5,509 bases of DNA from a bacterium (GTDB lineage: Bacteria; Armatimonadota; HRBIN16), in assembly GCA_025057335.1 (NCBI GenBank), contig JANWXG010000178.1, positions 1 through 5,509 of the forward strand, given 5' to 3'. Each line of letters opens with the position of its first letter. Within the stretch, counting starts at the first letter, position 1. Position numbers and translations under genes: made by a program. Positions 1 through 5,498 of the stretch are shown in pieces. A model generated the notes under the pieces. That model did no database searches, was not told the origin of the DNA, and saw only the letters and a list, made by a program, of their open reading frames with translations.

Positions 1-192
1 GTCACGACACAGGGTGTGCAACAGGGGAAGGTCTGGCTGACTCTGCTGCCAGGGGTAGGCGCCCGTGCGTCGGCAGTAGGAGAGCAGGATGCAGGTCACA
101 CCATCCTCTGCCTCCTCGCGGGGCAACCCGCCGTCCGAGGCGCACTGACGGCAAATCCACGCCATCCACTCTGCTGGAGATTGCGGCTGCAC
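1..192 (-). CDS. Hypothetical protein, 5' part only (runs off left edge)
   Basis: This minus-strand frame is open from a stop near 234 to the window edge and is not recognised as any family. The preferred start is GTG at 192, with a GAGG Shine-Dalgarno-like element at 202-205 nine bases upstream; an in-frame ATG at 165 is the alternative but has a poor ribosome site. From the GTG, 64 codons are visible. Codons strongly prefer G or C in the third position, as in the neighbouring genes. The peptide is rich in Trp and Cys: WICRQC lies near residues 12-17 and two further cysteines follow at about residues 33 and 39, so a metal-binding or disulfide role is conceivable but unproven. A TTGACA/TAAACT promoter sits at the right distance upstream, which is the main reason to believe the gene. 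It does not resemble the N-terminus of TldE/PmbA, the usual TldD partner. The frame could still be fortuitous. Confidence 0.42.
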   Translation of the reverse strand, partial: MQPQSPAEWMAWICRQCASDGGLPREEAEDGVTCILLSYCRRTGAYPWQQSQPDLPLLHTLCRD

Positions 193-225
193 TGCAGGAA
201 GCCTCGTTGTGCTATGCTCAGGAAT

Positions 226-254
226 AGTTTAGCCCTGTATGCTGCTGCTGTCAA
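226..254 (-). promoter_or_regulatory. Sigma70-type promoter for the left-edge gene
   Basis: Read on the minus strand there is a perfect -35 TTGACA (249-254), a 17-base spacer, and a -10 TAAACT (226-231, four of six matches to TATAAT). Transcription would start near 219, giving a leader of roughly 27 bases to the GTG at 192 or 54 to the ATG at 165. This is the best-looking promoter in the window. No transcript evidence is available. Confidence 0.5.
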
Positions 255-283
255 GCGGAGAGCACTTTTCCCACATCATTCTC

Positions 284-312
284 TGGAGGGCGAGGCTCCT
301 GCCGAGCCGTTG
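284..312 (+). repeat. Dispersed GC-rich repeat, copy A ('EGEAPAEP' type)
   Basis: This 29-base unit starts TGGAGGGCGAGGCTCC and ends GCCGAGCCGTTG. It matches 28 of 29 bases of the inverted copy at 5171-5199, differing only by T versus C in the middle. It contains a short internal palindrome, GGCTC/GAGCC around a 5-base centre. In one frame it reads LEGEAPAEPL, a peptide I recall from spurious translations of a widespread intergenic repeat in environmental bacterial genomes. The match between the two copies is directly visible; the family assignment is from memory. Confidence 0.75.
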
Positions 313-370
313 GGGAGGAGGAGCCAGATCACCTTTCGCTCAGCCAAGGGCATGAGGCGATGCGTCCGGG

Positions 371-1810
371 CTACCTGGCTCGACGCACCTGCACCTGACG
401 GAAGCGGGCGGTGGCGGCGCCATGCGTCATCTGCGCAATCTGCATGGGGTCGCCCTTACCGCAGTTGAGCACGCCGTTGGGCACCCAGAATCGCTCGTCG
501 CAGATGGCATCACATGAGTTCCAGAACTTCTCGGTAATGCTGTGGTAGGTCACGTTTTTGAGCATGTGCACCAGCTTGCCGTTCTTGATGCGCCAGAAGG
601 CGTCGCCGCCGAACTGGAAGTTCTGGCGCATCTGGTCAATCGAAAAGCTGCCCATGCCCTCGATGTAGATGCCGTCTTTCGTATCAGCAATGAGCTCTTC
701 AGGCGAGAGGGGCTGCGTGCCCGGCATCAGGCTCAGGTTGGGCTGGCGCACGATAGGGATGCTGCCCCAGCTGTCGGCGCGGGTGGAGCCAGTGCTACGG
801 GGCATGCCGATTTCCGCCGCTACCTCGCGACTGGTGCTGTAGCCACAGAAAACGCCCTCCTTCACAACGTACCATCGCTGACACTCCACGCCGTCGTCGT
901 CGAAGCCCTGCGTGGCGAGACCCCCGGGCAACGTGTTGTCTGCCACGAAGTTCACGATAGGAGAGCCGTACTGCAGCGTGTGCAGCTTGTCGGGCGTGGC
1001 GAAGCTGCGCCCCGCCAGCGACTCCTCATAGCCCAGTGCGCGGTCCAGCTCCGTCGGATGCCCTACCGACTCGTGCAGGGTAAGCGCGAGGTTAAGCGGG
1101 TCCAGCACCAGGTCGGTGACCATATCGTCCACTTCGGGCGCCCGAAGGTGCTCCAGTGCTTGCTGCGCCACGCGCTCGGTGTTTTCCAGCAGGTCTTGTG
1201 CGTGGATATGCTCGTAGCCGCGAGTCATGGGAGGCGGTGTGTAGGTGCGACTGCGCGCATCGCCCTCCCCAACGGCGGTAGCAGTGTAGCCCGTCGCAGT
1301 GGTATAGATGATGCTGTCCATCAGCGAGCCTTCCGTGTTCGCAAAGTAGCGTTCCTCGCGCTTGAACAGCAGGTAACTGTTTGCCTTCTTGATGCCCTCG
1401 TGTCGGAGCAGCGCCTGATTAATCTGCAGCAATAGCCCCACTTTGGTGTCAATGGGCACGGTGAAGGGGTCGATCTCGCACGCGGAGCGGAAGCTCATCT
1501 GATGCACAGGTTCAGGCGCGAGCTGCACAGGCCTGTTGCGGGCGGAGGCGCTAGCGCGAGCAATCGCCACTGCCTCTGCCGCCACGCGCTGTACCTCTTC
1601 CGATGTGAGCAGGGAGCTGCTGGCGAAGCCCCACGCGCCATCGGCGATGACTCGCACGCCGATGCCCCAGTCTTCACTGTCCACCAGCTGGCTCACACGC
1701 TGGTCTTCGCAGGCAATTTGCTGACGACGATACAGCACGATGCGCGCGTCGGCGTACGTGGCGCCCTTCTGCCTCGCAGTGTCTACCGCTAGAAGTAACA
1801 GCTCTTTCAT
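371..1810 (-). CDS. tldD: TldD family zinc metalloprotease
   Basis: This encodes a 479-residue cytoplasmic metallopeptidase of the TldD/PmbA (U62/M103-type) family, close in length to E. coli TldD (481 aa). The N-terminal half carries the typical GATYADAR start of the family at residues 16-23. The catalytic metal site is intact: HESVGH (H246, E247, H251) followed by a conserved PTELDRALGYE stretch. The third metal ligand is expected to be C450, in NCGKGDP near the C-terminus. In known systems TldD acts with the inactive homologue TldE as a heterodimer that degrades unfolded peptides through a narrow channel and matures some ribosomally made peptides such as microcin B17, and CcdA. The start is ATG at 1810, supported by a strong ribosome site seven bases upstream; an upstream in-frame GTG lies inside that site. 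No tldE follows within the window. It is divergent from the membrane-protein gene. Family assignment is near certain; the substrate is unknown. Confidence 0.96.
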   Translation of the reverse strand: MKELLLLAVDTARQKGATYADARIVLYRRQQIACEDQRVSQLVDSEDWGIGVRVIADGAWGFASSSLLTSEEVQRVAAEAVAIARASASARNRPVQLAPEPVHQMSFRSACEIDPFTVPIDTKVGLLLQINQALLRHEGIKKANSYLLFKREERYFANTEGSLMDSIIYTTATGYTATAVGEGDARSRTYTPPPMTRGYEHIHAQDLLENTERVAQQALEHLRAPEVDDMVTDLVLDPLNLALTLHESVGHPTELDRALGYEESLAGRSFATPDKLHTLQYGSPIVNFVADNTLPGGLATQGFDDDGVECQRWYVVKEGVFCGYSTSREVAAEIGMPRSTGSTRADSWGSIPIVRQPNLSLMPGTQPLSPEELIADTKDGIYIEGMGSFSIDQMRQNFQFGGDAFWRIKNGKLVHMLKNVTYHSITEKFWNSCDAICDERFWVPNGVLNCGKGDPMQIAQMTHGAATARFRQVQVRRAR

Positions 1811-1817
1811 CGGCGGA

Positions 1818-1826
1818 CTCTCCTCC
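1818..1826 (-). promoter_or_regulatory. Ribosome binding site of tldD
   Basis: On the minus strand GGAGGAGAG lies seven bases before the ATG at 1810. It decides the start: the open frame continues far upstream (to 3262) only as an antisense shadow of the membrane-protein gene, and translation should begin here. Confidence 0.85.
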
Positions 1827-1915
1827 ACGGAAAAAGTTTCTACGGTCGCAGCCGTCTTCCCTCTCTGCAGGTTTCCCTGCGCTGCAGGGTGAACCGTGAA
1901 GAGGGTAGGGCGTGC

Positions 1916-1922
1916 AGGAGAA
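1916..1922 (+). promoter_or_regulatory. Ribosome binding site of the membrane-protein gene
   Basis: AGGAGAA lies eight to ten bases before the ATG at 1931. An in-frame GTG at 1889 would add 14 residues (an Arg-rich, non-conserved-looking stretch), but its upstream bases hold no suitably spaced Shine-Dalgarno element, so the ATG is preferred. Confidence 0.6.
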
Positions 1923-1930
1923 GTGGTGAG

Positions 1931-3904
1931 ATGTATCGTGAGGGGATAGCGCAACAGGTGGAGTTTCCTGCCGCACAGGGGCGGGAGCGCCTTGCCGACT
2001 TCCCCTGGTGGCGGGCAGCGCGCGCGGTGCTCTGGGGGCTGTTTCTGGTGCTGACGCTCTGCGCCCTGACCACGCACTCCAACCTGGTGTATCAGCGCTA
2101 CATTACCGCCTCCTCCCTGCCCAGCGGCGCGGTGTTCTTCTTTTTCCTGACCGTTGTGCTCAACGGCATCCTGAGGCGTCTTCGTGCGCCGTGGGCGATG
2201 CAGCGGTGGGAGCTGGGCATCGTCTTCTCGATGCTGTTCATCTCCGCAGCCATTCCGCAGGCATCCATCGGGCAGACCATTGTGACGCTGGCGGTGGCTC
2301 CGCAGTACTATCCCCGACGTGGCGGCGTCCCTTACGCGGAGCAACTGGGAGACGCCATCCCCGCATGGCTGCTGGTAGGGGATGGAGAGGCGGTTCGGGC
2401 GTTTTACGAAGGGTTGTCTCCCGGACAGACCATCCCCTGGGGGGCATGGGTGATACCGCTGGCGGGCTGGACGCTGTTTGCGCTGGCGCTGACTGCGGCG
2501 CTGGGGTGTCTGGCGCGCATCCTCGCGCACCGCTGGATTGAAGAGGAGCGGGTGACCTTTCCGTTGATGGAGCTGCCCCTGGAGATGATGGGCGCGGGCA
2601 GTGAAGGTGACCGTTTCTGGCGCAATCCCCTGCTGTGGCTGGGCTTCGCCATCCCGGGCACGATGATTGGCTTCGGACAGATGCACGCCTACTTCCCCAC
2701 TATCCCGGAAATCGGGCAGATACTCACCTGGCGCATCGGCGAGGGGTGGCAGACCGCTCCACTCAACGCCCTGCGCGACTTCGTGTTCCCCGTATGGTTT
2801 CTGGTGGTGGGCGTCTCGTACCTGATTAATGCTGAGGTGGCGGCGTCCATCTGGGTGTTCCACCTGGTGTATCGGGCGCAGCTGCTGCTGTTCGCACTGG
2901 CGGGCTACAACGCCGCCGCGCCCGCAGGCACGACCACTTTCAATCCGCTGGACTGGATACATCACATGGAGTTTGGCGCATGTGTGGTGCTGTCGGGGGC
3001 GATGCTGGCGCCCGTATGGGGTGAGGTGAAGCGGGCATGGCGCGGTGAACCCGATGCGCGGGTACCGCGTGGGGCGGTGTGGGGCTTCCTGGCGGCGAAT
3101 GGAGCCATGCTGCTGTGGGCGCAGCTGGCAGGGCGCAACCTGTTGCCTGTTCTGCTGTTTCTGCTGATGTTGTACGCGATAGTGCTGGCTCTGGGCAGGA
3201 TGGTGGCGTCGGGCGGGGTGTACCTGGTGGACAACGGCTACGTGCCCGAACGGCTGATACACGGCCTGTCGGGTAGCCTGTGGCAGAGCCAGAGTGGGCT
3301 ATGGATGCTCAACGCGCAGAACGCACTGGTCGGGCGCGCCGATATGAGCTTCCTCTACTTCGCCCTCAACGACGAGAAGTTTCGGCATGAGGCGCGTCTG
3401 CCGCAGCGGGTGCATCTGGTGGGTGTCGCGCTGTCGATACTGGCGGCGTTGCTGGGGGCGTATTTCTTCATCCTGTGGTGGTCGTATCAGTATGGGGCGG
3501 TGAACTTCGCTGCGTGGCCGCTCACGTGGAACGTGCCGCAGCACTTGCAGCGGTTAATCGGCGACATGGGGGCGCGCCGCCCGCCGTCAGCGGAGGTGTG
3601 GAGCGCCACGCTGGCGGGAGCGGGCATCGGGTTGTTCCTGCTGTATCTGAACCGACAGTTCACCTGGTGGCGCATCTCCCCACTGGGCTTCGTGATTGCC
3701 AGTAGCCTGAACGTAAGCGGGCAAATCTGGGGAGGCGCTCTCATCGGTTGGCTAGTTTCCTCTCTGGTGAAGCGCTACGGCGGTATGCCAGTCTACCGCA
3801 GGTTGCGTCCGTTCTTCTTGGGACTCATCTTGGGGGATATTGTGGTGTATTGCACGGTTGTATTGCTGGAGTCGCTGATTGGCGTGCGGGGGGCGGGATT
3901 GTAG
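1931..3904 (+). CDS. Polytopic membrane protein, DUF6785/DUF6784 type (OPT-like)
   Basis: This encodes a 657-residue inner-membrane protein with about 12-14 hydrophobic segments, for example near residues 31-55, 63-82, 93-123, 168-198, 232-255, 283-325, 347-363, 380-425, 493-518, 557-573 and 583-650. Two stretches match what I recall of the DUF6785 and DUF6784 families. RWIEEERVTFPLMELPLEMM (201-220) follows the fourth segment group. At the C-terminus, SPLGFVIASS (583-592) is followed by LVKRYGGMPVYRRLRPFFLG (612-631). The latter motif and the fold pattern recall the oligopeptide transporter (OPT) superfamily, but function is uncharacterised and transport is an inference. There is no cleavable signal peptide; the first membrane segment acts as anchor. 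Start is ATG at 1931 (GTG at 1889 possible). The gene is divergent from tldD and convergent with dnaN, so it is probably monocistronic. The reading frame is intact; confidence is high for a real gene, moderate for the family name. Confidence 0.9.
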   Translation: MYREGIAQQVEFPAAQGRERLADFPWWRAARAVLWGLFLVLTLCALTTHSNLVYQRYITASSLPSGAVFFFFLTVVLNGILRRLRAPWAMQRWELGIVFSMLFISAAIPQASIGQTIVTLAVAPQYYPRRGGVPYAEQLGDAIPAWLLVGDGEAVRAFYEGLSPGQTIPWGAWVIPLAGWTLFALALTAALGCLARILAHRWIEEERVTFPLMELPLEMMGAGSEGDRFWRNPLLWLGFAIPGTMIGFGQMHAYFPTIPEIGQILTWRIGEGWQTAPLNALRDFVFPVWFLVVGVSYLINAEVAASIWVFHLVYRAQLLLFALAGYNAAAPAGTTTFNPLDWIHHMEFGACVVLSGAMLAPVWGEVKRAWRGEPDARVPRGAVWGFLAANGAMLLWAQLAGRNLLPVLLFLLMLYAIVLALGRMVASGGVYLVDNGYVPERLIHGLSGSLWQSQSGLWMLNAQNALVGRADMSFLYFALNDEKFRHEARLPQRVHLVGVALSILAALLGAYFFILWWSYQYGAVNFAAWPLTWNVPQHLQRLIGDMGARRPPSAEVWSATLAGAGIGLFLLYLNRQFTWWRISPLGFVIASSLNVSGQIWGGALIGWLVSSLVKRYGGMPVYRRLRPFFLGLILGDIVVYCTVVLLESLIGVRGAGL

Positions 3905-3934
3905 CCCCCTCCTCCCCACATCGGGAGAAGGGGG
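3905..3934. terminator. GC-rich hairpin between convergent genes, possible bidirectional terminator
   Basis: Arms 3905-3916 (CCCCCTCCTCCC) and 3923-3934 (GGGAGAAGGGGG) pair over 12 positions with one C-A mismatch around a 6-base loop (CACATC). The stem begins immediately after the membrane-protein stop codon and lies nine bases beyond the dnaN stop, so it could end transcription from both sides. No T tract follows on either strand, so it is not a classical intrinsic terminator. It may instead be another dispersed palindrome. Confidence 0.45.
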
Positions 3935-3943
3935 TGAGGCGCT

Positions 3944-5062
3944 CTACGTCAGCGCCATCGGCATCAGCACGCACAGGTAGTTGTCTCGGTCTACGGGTCG
4001 GATGACGGCGGGGCGTAGCGATTCGGTCATCTCTAAATGCACGCCCTCGGAGTTGACTACGTTGAGCACGTCGATCAGGTATCGGGCGTTGAAGGCGACG
4101 GTGATGTCATCCCCCTCGCGCACGACCTCTACTTCCTCGTGCGCCTTGCCTGACTGTCCGCTCTCTGCCTCAATGATGAGGTACTCCCCGTTCGTCGAGA
4201 GGATGACACGGTTGCTAATATCTCGCGCCACGAGGCTGGCGCGGCGTACCGCGCGCAGGAACTCATCGGTGGCGAGGGTCAGCCGCTTGGTGTAGGTGGT
4301 GGGGATGACTCGCTGGTAGGCGGGGAACTGTCCCTCAATCAGGCGGCTGATGAGAAAAGTGCGTCGCGGGTCGTCTACGGGGCGAAATGCCGCCTGCATC
4401 TTGCCGATTTGCACCTCCACCTCGCCATCGTAGTCGCCGACGATACGGGCGAGCTCATTCATAGCGCGTGCCGGCACCACTGCCGCGATGGGCGTGCCCA
4501 GCGCCGACGCACCGACGGGATGCGAGCGCACGGTCAGGCGGTGAGTATCAGTGGCGACGGTGCGTAGGGTCACGCCGTCATACTCTACCAGCACGCCTGT
4601 AAGGATAGCGCGCGTCTCCTCAGTGCTCACTGCGAAAATGGTCTGCTTGATCATTTCGCGGAGCGTGTCGGCGGGCACAGTGAAAGTAGTGGCGTCGCTC
4701 ACCTCAGGCAAGGAGGGGTACTCTGTGGGCGACAGCCCTAGCAGCTTGTACTCGGAGCGCTCGCAGAGGAGCTGCACGGCATGTGTGGCGTCGTCACTCA
4801 TCTTGACGTCGGCATCGGGCAGCGAGGAGAGTACCTCCTGCGTGAGGCGAGCTGGCAGCGTGGCTTCACCGGGCATTTCTACTGCGGCAGGCACGAAGCA
4901 CTCGATACCGATTTCGAGGTCGGTTGCGGTGAGTTTCACGCCGTCGCCTTCGGCGCTGAGGTGGATGTGCTGCAAGATGGGCAGTGAACTGCGCCCACTG
5001 ACGGCGTGGGCGACTGTCTGCACTCCTTCCAGTAGGTCTTTGCGCGTTGTCGTGAGCTTCAT
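3944..5062 (-). CDS. dnaN: DNA polymerase III beta subunit (sliding clamp)
   Basis: This encodes a 372-residue beta clamp, the expected length (E. coli 366). Two subunits form a ring around DNA that tethers DNA polymerase III and recruits other replication and repair proteins. The three clamp domains fall at about residues 1-120, 127-246 and 250-372. Hallmarks include KLTATDLEIGIE (43-54), TVATDTHRLTVRS (168-180, equivalent to E. coli ATDGHRL), RLIEGQFPAYQRVIP (240-254), FNARYLIDVL (324-333), and the C-terminal LMPM (366-369). T171, H174, R175, P247 and the MPM tail form the hydrophobic pocket that binds clamp-binding motifs of partners. The protein ends MPMALT rather than the common MPMRL. 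Start is ATG at 5062 with a strong ribosome site five bases upstream; the frame stays open to 5293 only through repeat DNA. No dnaA lies in the 447 bp upstream, so the usual dnaA-dnaN pairing is absent or interrupted. Confidence 0.98.
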   Translation of the reverse strand: MKLTTTRKDLLEGVQTVAHAVSGRSSLPILQHIHLSAEGDGVKLTATDLEIGIECFVPAAVEMPGEATLPARLTQEVLSSLPDADVKMSDDATHAVQLLCERSEYKLLGLSPTEYPSLPEVSDATTFTVPADTLREMIKQTIFAVSTEETRAILTGVLVEYDGVTLRTVATDTHRLTVRSHPVGASALGTPIAAVVPARAMNELARIVGDYDGEVEVQIGKMQAAFRPVDDPRRTFLISRLIEGQFPAYQRVIPTTYTKRLTLATDEFLRAVRRASLVARDISNRVILSTNGEYLIIEAESGQSGKAHEEVEVVREGDDITVAFNARYLIDVLNVVNSEGVHLEMTESLRPAVIRPVDRDNYLCVLMPMALT

Positions 5063-5067
5063 GTTGA

Positions 5068-5074
5068 ACCTCCC
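5068..5074 (-). promoter_or_regulatory. Ribosome binding site of dnaN
   Basis: On the minus strand GGGAGGT sits five bases before the ATG at 5062. It fixes the start at the canonical clamp N-terminus MKLTTTRKDL and excludes the 77-codon open extension to 5293. Confidence 0.85.
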
Positions 5075-5102
5075 ACTACGTGTGCTTTCTTGGGCTCTCA
5101 GC

Positions 5103-5114
5103 AGGCTAAAGCCT
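5103..5114. repeat. Short palindrome in the dnaN leader
   Basis: AGGCT-AA-AGCCT is a perfect 5-bp stem with a 2-base centre, 41 bases before the dnaN start. GGCTAAAGCC-type palindromes are, from memory, a common dispersed intergenic element in some environmental bacteria; here it could also be a leader hairpin. Confidence 0.45.
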
Positions 5115-5170
5115 ACATTACAAGCGATCAGGTTTGTCGTGCGCACTTCAGTGTGCTCTTGCCCCCGTGG

Positions 5171-5199
5171 CAACGGCTCGGCGGGAGCCTCGCCCTCCA
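5171..5199 (-). repeat. Dispersed GC-rich repeat, copy B (inverted)
   Basis: On the minus strand this reads TGGAGGGCGAGGCTCC followed by CGCCGAGCCGTTG, matching 28 of 29 bases of the copy at 284-312. It reads TLEGEAPAEPL in the frame that happens to run into dnaN, which explains the false N-terminal extension of that frame. The internal palindrome GGCTC/GAGCC is kept. Confidence 0.78.
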
Positions 5200-5245
5200 A
5201 CGTGGTCATTCTGGCGTCTTCTTGTTCTACTCCGTTTGTCAAGGG

Positions 5246-5263
5246 GAAGCACTTACGTGCTTC
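5246..5263. repeat. Perfect short hairpin
   Basis: GAAGCAC-TTAC-GTGCTTC forms a perfect 7-bp stem with a 4-base loop. It has no T run on either side, so a terminator role is not suggested. It belongs to the palindrome series upstream of dnaN. Confidence 0.55.
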
Positions 5264-5306
5264 ACTACGAGCTGGAGAGGTCGTCGTGCGCACCGCATTG
5301 GTAGTA

Positions 5307-5322
5307 GCGCACGTTGGTGCGC
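5307..5322. repeat. Perfect short hairpin next to the 70-bp repeat
   Basis: GCGCAC-GTTG-GTGCGC forms a perfect 6-bp stem with a 4-base loop. It ends four bases before the first 70-bp palindrome. Confidence 0.5.
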
Positions 5323-5326
5323 CCCT

Positions 5327-5396
5327 GTCATTCTGAGCGCAGCGAAGAATCTCGATGCCTGCTAAGCAGAGATGCTTCGCTCACGCTCAGCATGAC
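5327..5396. repeat. 70-bp imperfect palindromic repeat, copy 1
   Basis: Arms 5327-5353 (begins GTCATTCTGAGCG, ends GAATCTC) and 5369-5396 (begins GAGATGC, ends GCATGAC) pair at 24 of 27 positions, with two mismatches and one mismatch-plus-bulge. The 15-base centre contains a further TGCT/AGCA pairing. The unit is identical over all 70 bases to the copy at 5429-5498. It has no coding capacity and resembles a REP/MITE-like dispersed intergenic element. I recall GTCATTCTGAGCG-type repeats from several environmental phyla; this family name is not verified. Confidence 0.88.
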
Positions 5397-5407
5397 GAAG
5401 GAGACCC

Positions 5408-5422
5408 GCCTCGCCCTCCAAC
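5408..5422 (-). repeat. Truncated fragment of the GC-rich dispersed repeat
   Basis: On the minus strand GTTGGAGGGCGAGGC matches the first 15 bases around the start of copy B (including two bases of its left flank) and then diverges. It lies in the 32-bp spacer between the two 70-bp palindromes, suggesting that the two repeat families have been rearranged together. Confidence 0.5.
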
Positions 5423-5428
5423 CCCTTT

Positions 5429-5498
5429 GTCATTCTGAGCGCAGCGAAGAATCTCGATGCCTGCTAAGCAGAGATGCTTCGCTCACGCTCAGCATGAC
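5429..5498. repeat. 70-bp imperfect palindromic repeat, copy 2
   Basis: This is a perfect second copy of the 5327-5396 unit in the same orientation, 102 bp further on, separated by 32 bp. Arms lie at 5429-5455 and 5471-5498. Both copies are preceded by a CCCCT run within a few bases. Complete identity suggests recent duplication or ongoing gene conversion. Confidence 0.88.

Larger units (their letters stand above)
193..370. other. Intergenic region downstream of tldD
   Basis: This 178-bp gap separates the tldD stop from the left-edge gene. It holds the promoter at 226-254 and one dispersed GC-rich repeat at 284-312. No convincing intrinsic terminator for tldD is visible: no strong GC-rich stem followed by a T run (minus strand) was found just beyond 371. 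Confidence 0.6.
1811..1930. other. Divergent intergenic region between tldD and the membrane-protein gene
   Basis: The 120-bp gap must hold the 5' signals of both genes unless they are transcribed from further away. Apart from the two ribosome sites I see no good -35/-10 pair on either strand. The AT-richest part is around 1830-1842 (GGAAAAAGTTTCTA), which on the minus strand gives a weak TAGAAA -10 with no matching -35. Two CTGCAG hexamers at 1865-1870 and 1882-1887 flank the middle, with no known regulator implied. Confidence 0.4.

Noticed and set aside
16..468. 150-codon plus-strand frame at the left end
   Set aside because: It overlaps tldD on the opposite strand, has no ribosome site, translates the dispersed repeat (LEGEAPAEPLGRR), and conflicts with the better-supported minus-strand gene and promoter.
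542..1435. 297-codon plus-strand frame inside tldD
   Set aside because: It is an antisense shadow of the conserved TldD catalytic region; its protein shows no recognisable family.
1811..3262. Continuous 484-codon N-terminal extension of the tldD frame
   Set aside because: It lies antisense to the membrane-protein gene, its translation is a compositionally odd Arg/Gln/His/Pro-rich shadow, and tldD has its own strong ribosome site and family-typical start at 1810.
5237..5242. TTGACA on the minus strand as a -35 box for dnaN
   Set aside because: No acceptable -10 hexamer lies 16-18 bases downstream, so it was not called as a promoter.
5063..5293. 77-codon N-terminal extension of dnaN
   Set aside because: It translates repeat DNA, and the canonical clamp N-terminus begins at 5062 after a strong Shine-Dalgarno sequence.
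4551..5336. 261-codon plus-strand Ser-rich frame
   Set aside because: It is antisense to dnaN and the repeats, with low-complexity Ser/Thr/Val composition typical of a shadow frame.
5327..5498. Two repeats with a 32-bp spacer resembling a minimal CRISPR
   Set aside because: The repeat is 70 bp, far longer than CRISPR repeats, there are only two copies, the spacer holds a fragment of another dispersed repeat, and no cas gene is present.
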